This document shows, piece after piece, positions 51,866 through 60,564 of a DNA stretch of 64,000 nucleotides. Position 1 is the first letter of the stretch. Each line of letters begins with the position of its first letter. The translations under genes and the position numbers were made by a program. The notes below the pieces were generated by a model that saw only the letters and a list, made by a program, of their open reading frames with translations, was not told where the DNA came from and did not search any database. Origin of the DNA: Lentimicrobium sp. L6 (GTDB taxonomy: Bacteria; Bacteroidota; Bacteroidia; Bacteroidales; UBA12170); the NCBI RefSeq assembly GCF_013166655.1, contig NZ_JABKCA010000017.1, positions 1-64,000 of the forward strand, in the 5' to 3' direction.

Positions 51866-52684
51866 TTAATTCTTAAAATGGCTATGAGGAAGCTCTTCTC
51901 CACAATGAGGGCAATGATAAGTATTGTAATTTGCAGGTCTTTTTCTCTCTTGAACTTTACTAATAAAACCAGCACTTACAATACCAGTAGGAAGGGCAAC
52001 TATCCCAATACCCATTAAAGCAATTACTCCACTAATCACCTTCCCCATGGCAGTTATAGGGTACACGTCACCATACCCAACAGTTGTCAATGTACTTATG
52101 GCCCACCAAAACGATTCTAAAACATTTGGAAATAGTTCTGGTTGCTTTTCGCCCTCCACATAATACATTAGAAAAGAAGCCACAAGAAGGGTTAAAAAGG
52201 TAACAAAACCTGTAACGCCAAGTTCTGATTTCTTTTCTTTAATCACATCCCAGATCAGTTTAAAAGAATGATCGTATCTATTTATTTTGAGGATTCTTAA
52301 AAATCGCATTAGCCTTAAAGTCCGTAAAAATCTCAAATCAATTTTGAAAATCAAGGGAAGGTAAAATGGTAAAATGGATAATAAGTCAATGAGTCCGTAG
52401 GGAGAGAATATGAATTTAAGAGCCGATTTTAGTCTACTATTTGAAGGATACATTAAATCAGAAACATAAAGCCTCAATAAATATTCTATGGTAAATACAA
52501 CTATAGAGAAAAGGTTAAAAGCCCTTAGATAATTCCCGTATTCCATGTTTACTTCAGAAATCGATTCTAGAACTATAGATATGACACTCAATATTATCAG
52601 TGACATGATAAAATAATCGAAAAACAAATTAAGACGCTTTCCATGGGCGCCTTTTTCAAGAATTTTATAAAGCTTATGTTTCAT
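51866..52684 (-). CDS. Voltage-gated potassium channel-type ion transporter
   Basis: 272 residues. Six-helix voltage-gated layout: S1 near 22-41, S4 with regular basic residues (DLRFLRTLRLMRFLRILK), pore and selectivity filter TLTTVGYGDVYP, and S6. The C-terminus (from about 250) ends in YHCPHCGEELPHSHF, a C-x2-C plus two histidines that could form a small zinc or metal site. K+ conduction is predicted from the GYG filter. c-di-AMP, made by the cdaA product in this window, controls K+ channels in other bacteria, but no c-di-AMP-binding domain is visible here. Confidence 0.9.
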   Translation of the reverse strand: MKHKLYKILEKGAHGKRLNLFFDYFIMSLIILSVISIVLESISEVNMEYGNYLRAFNLFSIVVFTIEYLLRLYVSDLMYPSNSRLKSALKFIFSPYGLIDLLSILPFYLPLIFKIDLRFLRTLRLMRFLRILKINRYDHSFKLIWDVIKEKKSELGVTGFVTFLTLLVASFLMYYVEGEKQPELFPNVLESFWWAISTLTTVGYGDVYPITAMGKVISGVIALMGIGIVALPTGIVSAGFISKVQERKRPANYNTYHCPHCGEELPHSHFKN

Positions 52685-52883
52685 AAATAGGAATTTTTTG
52701 TATTTCCAATAGCTCCAACGAATATAGAAGTTATAACCGTTTATTTTATTTCAGGAATATTCAATTTATTAACCAACTTAACAACTTATCATTTAATAAA
52801 AATAGCGGCTGATTACAAGTTCATTAACAAAACAATGAAAGCAAATTTTCTACAAAAACCCTAATATTGTAAAAACGTATTTT

Positions 52884-53315
52884 ATGAATGAGAAAAAAAT
52901 CATCAGCTATGGCTATACCTGGATGAGATATCTTTTCATCCCTTTCATATTGGTATTTATATTTGGAATTCTTGTTGGAGATTTTAAAGATGGCTGGACC
53001 TTTGTTCTTCTCTTCAGTTCTATTGGCTTTTTTCTATTATTTAAGAGAGCGAGAAAACTAAAACACGATGATGAGTATTTTTTTATTATTCATGATAAAA
53101 AGGAAAAAGCCATTCACTTCACTAATATCATCAGCATAAAAAAGAGTAGATCAAAAGTTAACGGTAGTAGATATTGGATTTTAAAATACAAAAACGAAGA
53201 AGAAAAAGTAAAATCTTGCTGGTTTTTCTCTTCTTTTGATGGCGAATTTCATCGAAGTGTAAGAACTATCAATCCGGACGTAGTAATATGGGAACATCCA
53301 TTTTTCAATCACTAA
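52884..53315 (+). CDS. Hypothetical small membrane protein
   Basis: 143 residues: two adjacent transmembrane helices (about 15-32 and 38-54) followed by a soluble, basic beta-rich domain (KKEKAIHFTNIISIKKSRSK) ending EHPFF. The arrangement resembles bacterial PH-domain membrane proteins such as the one at 33285, though sequences are not obviously alike. I recognise no family. Converges with the lipoprotein gene; 3 bp between stops. Confidence 0.6.
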   Translation: MNEKKIISYGYTWMRYLFIPFILVFIFGILVGDFKDGWTFVLLFSSIGFFLLFKRARKLKHDDEYFFIIHDKKEKAIHFTNIISIKKSRSKVNGSRYWILKYKNEEEKVKSCWFFSSFDGEFHRSVRTINPDVVIWEHPFFNH

Positions 53316-53318
53316 GAC

Positions 53319-53999
53319 CTAATACTCAGACACTCGCAAATAAGTGATATCTTCCACACCTCGTAAGGTATAAAATGCATTTACCTCTTGGCCATTGGCT
53401 TTCACCATCATTTCATCTACATAATATTCAAACTCAAAAACCTCACCTGATTTATCGGTGATGCTTATACTTCCAGGCAAATCACTTATGGTAGGACTTT
53501 CAGCTCCACTCAAAACTCCATTTACTTTTTTCCAATTATCACTCACCTCTGGAGCATAGTCTCCCATTAAGGATTTGCCTTGAAAATGCATATCTATCAG
53601 GCGATTCTCTAATTCACTTGTATAATAGAAACTAGCATATTTACCAATAAGCAGATCTATAGATTTTGGATCAATATTGGCATATTCCATGTTTAGATTA
53701 AAATCCATTTGAAATTCTCGCTCTGGAAATTCAATGGTTACTATAAACATGGGGTAAATTCCATCTTCAATATTTGAGATGATACCAAATTCTCTAATCT
53801 CGTCATCTGTTGGTTCTCGTTCTCCTATATCTTCAATAAATATACTCTCTTCAATAACTTCTACTTCTATATTTTCTGAGGATGCCAATTCAGTAGAATC
53901 CTCTACTACATCTTGTTGGGCTTGCAGATTTGAATTTCCACAAGAGTTTAAAAAGAGTAAAATGGTGAAAAGCGTGAAAATATTTAATAGTGATCTCAT
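53319..53999 (-). CDS. Hypothetical acidic lipoprotein
   Basis: 226 residues, signal peptide with lipobox LNSC (cysteine at residue 20), then an acidic linker rich in E/S/D (EDSTELASSENIEVEVIEES) and a beta-rich domain (MFIVTIEFPEREFQMDFNLN) with a C-terminal YTLRGVEDITYLRV. No recognised family. It lies directly upstream, on the minus strand, of the repeat element copy 2. Confidence 0.65.
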   Translation of the reverse strand: MRSLLNIFTLFTILLFLNSCGNSNLQAQQDVVEDSTELASSENIEVEVIEESIFIEDIGEREPTDDEIREFGIISNIEDGIYPMFIVTIEFPEREFQMDFNLNMEYANIDPKSIDLLIGKYASFYYTSELENRLIDMHFQGKSLMGDYAPEVSDNWKKVNGVLSGAESPTISDLPGSISITDKSGEVFEFEYYVDEMMVKANGQEVNAFYTLRGVEDITYLRVSEY

Positions 54000-54018
54000 A
54001 TGACTTTAGTTTTGGTTT

Positions 54019-54230
54019 CAATAGCGTCCGAATAATTATTAAGATTCCTCGCTATGCATCGGAATGACAGGTATTTTGGCAACTCATAAGGAAGAAGGGC
54101 TTTGCTTTTTTCAATGCCAAAAGCAAAGCCCTTCTTCCTTCCTGTCAAATCCTAACACCCTGTCATTCTGAACGTAATGAAATGAGGTGAAGAATCTTTT
54201 TTAATATAGAACTTCTTTTGGACAGTATTG
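54019..54230 (+). repeat. MITE-like intergenic repeat, copy 2
   Basis: Same orientation and nearly the same length as 39116-39325. The central hairpin is perfect here: the 22-bp arm AAGGAAGAAGGGCTTTGCTT (its first 20 bases) reappears as its exact reverse complement ending CCCTTCTTCCTT after the loop TTCAATGCC. Outer arms GGAATGACAGG and the CCTGTCATTCT region are a further inverted repeat, and the ends show GATTCCTC versus GAAGAATC. No coding capacity. Confidence 0.85.
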
Positions 54231-54296
54231 TTTTGGTTTGTATTTTAACTGTGTGCAAGTTAAACTATTTTGAAATGCCCTGATTGTTAGTTTTTT

Positions 54297-54328
54297 GTAA
54301 AAAAAGCCCAAGAAAAAAATCTTGGGCT
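54297..54328 (-). terminator. Terminator of the hydroxyproline dehydratase operon
   Basis: Minus strand: AGCCCAAGA (54320-54328 complement) and TCTTGGGCT form a 9-bp stem with a 6-nt loop, followed by seven T residues; located about 60 bp past the hypD stop. Confidence 0.8.
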
Positions 54329-54386
54329 CAGGTCAATCACCTTCTGTGTTTAAAGGTGTCAATTTAAATACTTACGGTATTTGTCT

Positions 54387-56753
54387 TTAAAACTCATCGT
54401 GCTCTGTACGACGAATAATTTCATCTTGTAATTCCTCGGTTAGCTCAATAAAATAGTCGCTATAACCTGCTACCCGAACAATTAAATCGCGATTGGCTTC
54501 TGGGTCTTTTTTCGCTTTACGAAGGGTTTCAGCAGTCACCACATTAAATTGAATATGATGCCCATCCATTTTAAAATAGGTCCTCACCAAGTTTTTTACT
54601 TGTTCTATTCCCAAATCATTATCTAAGAAAGCTGGAGTAAATTTCTGATTCAATAAAGTTCCACCTGTTCTTAAATGATCAATTTTAGAGGCTGACTTAA
54701 TCACCGAAGTGGGTCCATTTCTATCTGCTCCTTGGAATGGAGAAATGCCTTCAGATAATGGCTTATTGGCTTTTCGTCCATCGGGTAACGCTCCTATCAC
54801 ACTTCCAAAGTACACATGAGAAGTGGTTGGCAAGAGGTTGATTCTATATTTCGCACCTCTTGGTGATGGCCTTCCATCTATGGCTCCATGGAATACCTCA
54901 AATACCTCGCGCATAATATCATCGGCACGGTCATCATCATTTCCGTATTTAGGCGTTTCATTAATTAGCTTGTTCCTAAATTCTTCTGCTTCTTCAAAAT
55001 CGCTTTTCAATACGGCTAAAAAGTCACCCATTGTTAAAGTTGAATCCTCAAAAACATGATGCTTGATGGCACTCAAAGAATCTGTAATACTAGCCATTCC
55101 AACACCTTGAACATAACTGGTATTATATCTGGCTCCTCCAGCATTATAATCCATTCCATTGGCAATACAATCATCGATAAAAACCGATAAAAATGGAGCT
55201 GGCATATGCTTTGCCCACATGATTTCTATGATGTTATTTCCTTTAATCTTTAAATCTGCAAAATAATTGACTTGGGTTTTCCATGCTTCCATTAAAGCTT
55301 CAAAGCTTTTGAATTCTGCAGCATTCCCAGTTTGTGGGCCTAATTGCTGCTTTGTTCTTGGGTCAAAACCATTATTTAAGGTTAGTTCTAAAATCTTGGC
55401 CAAGTTGAAATAGCCTGTCAACATATAGGCTTCGGTTCCAAATGCTCCAGTTTCCACACAACCACTGGCACCGCCATTTCTGGCATCCACTATACTTTTA
55501 CCTTGGTTCATGAGTTCTTGAATAATAGCATCGGTATTAAAAATACTGGGCTGTCCAAAACCTGTTTTCACCACTTTTAATGCTCGCTTGATAAAACGAT
55601 CCGGATTTTTCTTGCTCAACTGAACCATAGAACTAGGTTGTAAGATTCGCATCTCTTCAATAATATCGAGTATGATATAACTCATATCATTTACAGCATC
55701 GCTCCCATCAGCTTTAACTCCTCCCACATTAATTAAAGCAAAATCAGTAAAAGTATTGCTCTCTTTTGCCGTAATTCCAGTTTTTGGTGGTGATGGATGG
55801 TTATTGAACTTCACCCAAAAAGCTTGGAGGAGCTCACGCATTTCAGCATCCGTATAATCGTTTTGGTCTAGTGCTTTCTGATAAAATGGCATCAGATGTT
55901 GGTCGAGTCGACCTGGGTTAAAGGAGTCCCAAGGGTTTAGCTCCGTTATCACTCCTTGGTGCACATACCAATAATACTGCAATGCCTCCCAAATGTCATT
56001 AGGCTTGTTTTCTGGCACATTGGAGCTCACACTTATCATCTTGTCCAACTCTTGCTGACGTTTCTCGTCTTGCTCAGCTTCTCGTAAAACCCTTAACTTG
56101 TCCACATGTCTTTGCGCAAAAACAGAAACCGCGTCCAAGCTTAGCTTCATAGCTTTAAGCTCCTCTAATCGCTCCACTGCACGAGGATCATTATAATAAT
56201 CAACTCCCTCTATTTCTTTTTCTATTCTTGCTCTAATATCCTTAAACCCTTGACGATAGATAACATCACCTAGAACGGTATGTCCTGGAGCTCTTTGCTC
56301 TAGAAACTCAGTATAAATGCCCGCATAATAAGCATCTACCCATTCTTGTGGAAGCACAGAAAAGATTCTATCTCTTTGGCTTCTACCAGTCCAAAATGGA
56401 ATTAAATCTTTTCTGAAAACCTCTTTGGTTTCATCGCTCACCTTAAAACTTACCTTTGGTCTTTCATCCACAATTTCTAAATCTTGAATGGAATGAATAC
56501 AAACCTCAGGATAAGTGGGTGTTTGCTGTGGCGCTGGACCACGCTCACCAACTATCATTTCACCATCTCCAATATAAATGGTTTTATTGGACATCAAATA
56601 ATGAAAAGCCTTGGCTCTGAGCATAGGAACAGACAATCCTTTGGCTTCTTTACTTTGGTAAAATTCGGTCATCAACACGCCTCTTTCTTCCGAAATGGAG
56701 GGACGAGTGCTTAAACTTAAATCTCTTAATTTTTTAATTCTATCTGTTATCAT
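54387..56753 (-). CDS. hypD: trans-4-hydroxy-L-proline dehydratase (glycyl radical enzyme)
   Basis: 788 residues. Glycyl radical loop VRVAGYSDYF (Gly763) and thiyl-radical Cys432 with Glu434 (GASGCVETGAFG). The positions that contact hydroxyproline in the Clostridioides HypD structure are all kept at a constant offset of two residues: His158 (APGHTVLGD), Asp276 (NPWDSFNPGRLDQHL), Ser332 and Phe338 (ESNTFTDFALIN). This set separates HypD from glycerol, choline and propanediol dehydratases. The enzyme dehydrates trans-4-hydroxyproline to pyrroline-5-carboxylate by radical chemistry and is oxygen-sensitive. The substrate comes mainly from collagen. It lies 34 bp downstream of its activase. Confidence 0.92.
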   Translation of the reverse strand: MITDRIKKLRDLSLSTRPSISEERGVLMTEFYQSKEAKGLSVPMLRAKAFHYLMSNKTIYIGDGEMIVGERGPAPQQTPTYPEVCIHSIQDLEIVDERPKVSFKVSDETKEVFRKDLIPFWTGRSQRDRIFSVLPQEWVDAYYAGIYTEFLEQRAPGHTVLGDVIYRQGFKDIRARIEKEIEGVDYYNDPRAVERLEELKAMKLSLDAVSVFAQRHVDKLRVLREAEQDEKRQQELDKMISVSSNVPENKPNDIWEALQYYWYVHQGVITELNPWDSFNPGRLDQHLMPFYQKALDQNDYTDAEMRELLQAFWVKFNNHPSPPKTGITAKESNTFTDFALINVGGVKADGSDAVNDMSYIILDIIEEMRILQPSSMVQLSKKNPDRFIKRALKVVKTGFGQPSIFNTDAIIQELMNQGKSIVDARNGGASGCVETGAFGTEAYMLTGYFNLAKILELTLNNGFDPRTKQQLGPQTGNAAEFKSFEALMEAWKTQVNYFADLKIKGNNIIEIMWAKHMPAPFLSVFIDDCIANGMDYNAGGARYNTSYVQGVGMASITDSLSAIKHHVFEDSTLTMGDFLAVLKSDFEEAEEFRNKLINETPKYGNDDDRADDIMREVFEVFHGAIDGRPSPRGAKYRINLLPTTSHVYFGSVIGALPDGRKANKPLSEGISPFQGADRNGPTSVIKSASKIDHLRTGGTLLNQKFTPAFLDNDLGIEQVKNLVRTYFKMDGHHIQFNVVTAETLRKAKKDPEANRDLIVRVAGYSDYFIELTEELQDEIIRRTEHDEF

Positions 56754-56787
56754 CTATGTGTTTTTTCTTTTTTTAAAATGCTTATTT

Positions 56788-57564
56788 TTAACCAATCAGG
56801 ACTTCAAAACCACCAATTTCAAAATAATCCTTCACCAAATCAACTCTAGCATTACTTGGTTCTTCAATTCCAGCCATCCTATTTTTCATTCCCAGCTTCT
56901 CATATTTTCCCGATGCTATTTTATGATAGGGCAAAAGATGGATTCTTTTGATAGCGGTATTTCTTTGAAGATATTGCATCATTTCAATTAAATTCTTTTC
57001 CTCATCATTCAAGCCTGGCATCATGGGAAACCGGATATGCACTTCTTTGCCACTTTCCACTAAATAATTGAGGTTTCTAAGAATGGGCTTATTACTAACA
57101 CCAGTAAATTCAAAATGAGCTTTCTCGTTCATGTGCTTCAAATCGAATAAAATCAAATCCATTAAGTCTGCTGATTCTTGAAACTTTTTCTCGGCTGCAT
57201 ATCCTGTGGTGTCTAATGTTAAATGCAATTCTTTAGATTTAAATAAAGCAGCTGTTTCATTTAAGAACTTGGCTTGTATCATGGGTTCGCCACCTGTAAA
57301 AGTCACCCCTCCACCAGATTCATCAAAGAAAGCGCTGTCCTTTTCAACCTCCACTAGAAGTTGTTCTGCTGTGGTTTCCCAACCTAATGTTGAACTTCCT
57401 TTGAATTCAAAGTCTAATTTCTGAACTCCTGTAGCGCAGCTCTCTGGATTATGACACCACCAACAAGTCAAAGGGCATCCTTTGAAAAATATACTGGTTC
57501 TAATTCCAGGGCCATCGTGAATGGCAAAACGCTTGATATCAAAAACAATACCTCGCATGATCAA
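56788..57564 (-). CDS. Glycyl radical enzyme activating enzyme (HypD activase)
   Basis: 258 residues. Radical SAM motif C-x3-C-x2-C at Cys30, Cys34, Cys37 (GCPLTCWWCHNPE) with GGGVTFTGGEPMIQ and the DLILFDLKHMN strand. It uses SAM to place the glycyl radical on the partner. Most activases of this group carry an additional ferredoxin-like insert with two extra [4Fe-4S] clusters between the radical SAM motif and GGEP; here that insert is absent: only a short cysteine-free loop (TGVQKLDFEFKGSSTLGW) occupies the place, as in pyruvate formate-lyase activase. The start may be the third Met. First gene of the operon with hypD. Confidence 0.9.
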   Translation of the reverse strand: MIMRGIVFDIKRFAIHDGPGIRTSIFFKGCPLTCWWCHNPESCATGVQKLDFEFKGSSTLGWETTAEQLLVEVEKDSAFFDESGGGVTFTGGEPMIQAKFLNETAALFKSKELHLTLDTTGYAAEKKFQESADLMDLILFDLKHMNEKAHFEFTGVSNKPILRNLNYLVESGKEVHIRFPMMPGLNDEEKNLIEMMQYLQRNTAIKRIHLLPYHKIASGKYEKLGMKNRMAGIEEPSNARVDLVKDYFEIGGFEVLIG

Positions 57565-58013
57565 ATAAATTTAATGATTAATGAAATGATACCATTTTCA
57601 AAAGGTTTTTAGTGACCTCTGTAGTGGTATGATGCCGATATTGAATTAAAAATATTTGAGAAAAATCGTAAAGTTCACACTTCATTCAATTCATCGTCGG
57701 CATGAAATACTGGAAAGAATGGATTGATCAAAAAATCCAGCACTCAAACAGATGCTGATGGCTATCACCCAAAAGTTGAGTTGCAATATATATATTAGCG
57801 TTTTTATTCATTTCAGTTTCAAAAATACGATAATTTCTTTTTCATTAGCAAATTGAATGTTTAAAGAATTACAATACTGTTCTTTTTCAAAAAACACTCT
57901 AAATAATCAACAAAAAAGAGGCTTATAAAAAACTAATTTCGACAAAATAACCCTCCCAATAACCATCAAAATTTCACAATTGATTTTATCTGTAATTGCT
58001 CTAACTTTGCGCC
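57565..58013. other. Divergent regulatory region between hypD activase and mutS2
   Basis: 449 bp. An imperfect inverted repeat, TGATGCCGATATTGAATTAAA (57630-57650, first 20 bases similar) against a site at 57685-57705 (reverse complement TCATGCCGACGATGAATTGA), 16 of 21 positions matching, sits about 65-140 bp upstream of the activase start. It could be a regulator site or an RNA structure for the operon. Near the right end is the mutS2 promoter. No ORF of note. Confidence 0.5.
57980..58009 (+). promoter_or_regulatory. Promoter of mutS2
   Basis: TTG (57980-57982), 19 bp, TAACTTTG (58002-58009): an exact TTG-N19-TAnnTTTG promoter. Transcription would start a few bases on, at or next to the ATG at 58014, giving a leaderless or nearly leaderless mRNA. 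Confidence 0.7.
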
Positions 58014-60479
58014 ATGATTTATCCGAATAACTTCGAAACAAAAATAGGCTTCAATAAAATCCGACAAATGCTCTTGGACAACTGTGTGAGTAGCATGGGT
58101 GTGGAATGGGTGGACAAACTAAAATTCAGTTCCAATCATAAAAACATTGAGCTCTGGTTAATACAGGTTGAGGAAATGAAAGACCTTTTACTAACTGAAA
58201 CCTCCTTCCCTACTTATGATTATTTTGACCTACGTCAAGCGCTTGAGGGTATTAGACAAAAAGGAAGTCATATTCCACAAGAAGATTTATTCGATTTGTA
58301 TACTGCTCTAAAAGTGATGCATAAAATCATCATGATGCTGGATGATAGAGGCGACAAGAATATTGAGATTAGAAAGATTGCTGAACATTTAGAAACAGAT
58401 ATCTCCCTATTAAGAAGAATAGATCAGATTATTGATGATAAGGGTGATATTAAAGACCATGCTTCTGAGGAGCTCTTCGGAATTAGAAAAAAGTTAAGAA
58501 GCTTGCAGCGCAATAATGACAGTATTATTAAAGACAGTTTAAAGCTGGCTATTAGCAAGGGCTGGACAAGTCCTGATACAGAGCCAGCCATCAGAAACGG
58601 GAGAATGGTGATTCCTTTGGCAGCTTCACATAAGCGTAGAATCCAAGGTTTTATGCATGGTGAATCTGCTACCGGACAAACCGTTTTTGTGGAACCTGCT
58701 CAACTTTTCGAGATTAATAATGAGATTAAGGAATTAGAAGCTGCTGAAAAGAGAGCCATCATCAAAATCTTAACTGAAATCGCAGATTTACTGCGCCCAG
58801 ATATTGAATACTTAAAAAATGCTTTTGTTCAGCTCGGACTCATCGACTTTATCATCTCAAAGGCTCGATTGGCCATTGATTTACATGCCATTAAACCTGA
58901 TTTACAGGCAAGACCAAAAGTGGACTGGCATGGTGCTCGTCATCCCCTCCTCTACCTTTCGCATCGTGCTCAAAATAAGATGGTGGTTCCTCTAGATATC
59001 TCCTTAAGTGACTATAGAAGAATCCTCATCATTTCCGGACCTAATGCTGGTGGCAAATCCGTAAGCTTAAAAACGGTAGGACTAATTCAATATATGCTAC
59101 AATGTGGTTTACTCATTCCTGTTAAATCGACTTCCATTGCCGGAATATTTAGGCATTTCTTTATTGATATTGGAGACGAACAATCCATTGAAAATGACTT
59201 AAGTACCTATAGCTCTCATTTGCTCAATATGAAATATTTTCTTCAGAAAGCTGATGGAAAAACCATATTCCTTATTGATGAATTTGGTAGCGGAACAGAA
59301 CCCAATTTAGGAGGTGCTATTGCTGAGGCCATTCTAGAAGAACTCAATAATAAAAAATGCTTTGGTGTAATTACTACTCACTTTGCCAATTTGAAATTAT
59401 TACCCTCCCCAGACAATGGAATGGCTAATGCTGCCATGCTTTTCAACACCAAAGAACTCGAACCTTTATATCAATTGAAGATAGGTCGTCCTGGGAGCTC
59501 GTTTACCGTTGAAATTGCCAAGAAGATTGGATTTCCAGAGCGGGTTCTTAAAAAAATAGAATCAAAAGCTGATAGAAAACAATTGGACTTTGAAGAACAA
59601 TTGCAGCAATTAGATGTGGAGAAAAAGGAACTGGATCAGAAGAAGAAACATGTGGATCTATCTGATGATTTGCTTTCTGAAACCATAGAAAAATATCAAA
59701 GCCTTTATGCTCGTTTGCAAAGTGAAAAGAATACTATACTTCATGAAGCTGAAGCCAAAGCTGCTAAGATTTTAGATTCCAGTAATAAATTAATAGAACA
59801 AACTATTAAGGAAATAAAAGAAAATCAGGCTGACAAAAGTAAGACTTTAAAAGCAAGGCGAATATTAGAAGAGGAAAAGAGAAAACTAGAGAAAGAACAT
59901 TTTGACAAATCTAAGTCCTCAAAAAAACCTATTGTCAATATTCACCAAAGGGCTGCCGATGAACTAAAGGAACATACAAAACCTAAAGTAAAAAAAGAAG
60001 TTAAGATAGAGCTCAAAAAAGGTCAAAATGTGATCGTTAAAGGTCAGAAAAGAGCTGGAATTCTAAAGGAGATAAAAGGCAAAAAGGCGGTGGTGATATT
60101 TGATAATATCAGCATGAGCATTGACTTAAAAAACCTAGAAGGCATTAGCAAGACCAGAGCTCGTGATATGGATAGAAAGGTAACAAGTAATTATAGCAAA
60201 ATTGCTACTGAACTACATGATAAAGCGGCTAACTTTCAACTCAAACTCGACCTTAGAGGAGAAAGAGTGGAGGATGCTATTCATAAAGTACAGCATTTTA
60301 TTGACGAAGCCATCCTCTTGAGAATCTATGAAGTACAAATACTACATGGAAAAGGCACAGGAGCCCTAAGACAAGTGATACGAGAATATTTGAGTGGTAT
60401 CCCAGAAGTAGCCAACTATCAGGATGAACATGTGGAACGAGGTGGCCATGGTATTACTATTGCTACTTTAAGCTATTAG
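58014..60479 (+). CDS. mutS2: MutS2 family protein (recombination/ribosome rescue) with Smr domain
   Basis: 821 residues with the MutS2 domain order: core/clamp region, MutS ATPase (Walker A SGPNAGGKSVSLKT, Walker B TIFLIDEFGSGTEP), a long coiled-coil segment 515-640 rich in K/E, a KOW-like part (KKGQNVIVKGQKRAGILKEIKGK), and a C-terminal Smr endonuclease domain (LKLDLRGERVEDAI and LHGKGTGALR). The mismatch-binding N-terminal domains of MutS1 are lacking, as expected. MutS2 suppresses recombination and, in Bacillus, acts on collided ribosomes. Single gene with its own promoter. Confidence 0.96.
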   Translation: MIYPNNFETKIGFNKIRQMLLDNCVSSMGVEWVDKLKFSSNHKNIELWLIQVEEMKDLLLTETSFPTYDYFDLRQALEGIRQKGSHIPQEDLFDLYTALKVMHKIIMMLDDRGDKNIEIRKIAEHLETDISLLRRIDQIIDDKGDIKDHASEELFGIRKKLRSLQRNNDSIIKDSLKLAISKGWTSPDTEPAIRNGRMVIPLAASHKRRIQGFMHGESATGQTVFVEPAQLFEINNEIKELEAAEKRAIIKILTEIADLLRPDIEYLKNAFVQLGLIDFIISKARLAIDLHAIKPDLQARPKVDWHGARHPLLYLSHRAQNKMVVPLDISLSDYRRILIISGPNAGGKSVSLKTVGLIQYMLQCGLLIPVKSTSIAGIFRHFFIDIGDEQSIENDLSTYSSHLLNMKYFLQKADGKTIFLIDEFGSGTEPNLGGAIAEAILEELNNKKCFGVITTHFANLKLLPSPDNGMANAAMLFNTKELEPLYQLKIGRPGSSFTVEIAKKIGFPERVLKKIESKADRKQLDFEEQLQQLDVEKKELDQKKKHVDLSDDLLSETIEKYQSLYARLQSEKNTILHEAEAKAAKILDSSNKLIEQTIKEIKENQADKSKTLKARRILEEEKRKLEKEHFDKSKSSKKPIVNIHQRAADELKEHTKPKVKKEVKIELKKGQNVIVKGQKRAGILKEIKGKKAVVIFDNISMSIDLKNLEGISKTRARDMDRKVTSNYSKIATELHDKAANFQLKLDLRGERVEDAIHKVQHFIDEAILLRIYEVQILHGKGTGALRQVIREYLSGIPEVANYQDEHVERGGHGITIATLSY

Positions 60480-60511
60480 CTATTGGCTGTTCACTATTTG
60501 CCTATAGCCAA

Positions 60512-60541
60512 AAACCTCCATCCCAAAAGAAATGAAGGTTT
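60512..60541 (-). terminator. Terminator for the glutathione peroxidase gene
   Basis: On the minus strand AAACCTTCAT and ATGGAGGTTT pair with one U-G, loop of 10 nt, and T residues follow. It lies between the convergent mutS2 and gpx genes. Confidence 0.5.
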
Positions 60542-60564
60542 AGTTTTTAATTTTTATTGAGGTT

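Larger units (their letters stand above)
54000..54386. other. Intergenic region with repeat element copy 2
   Basis: 387 bp: repeat element 54019-54230 followed by the hypD terminator at 54297-54328. No open reading frame. Confidence 0.8.
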
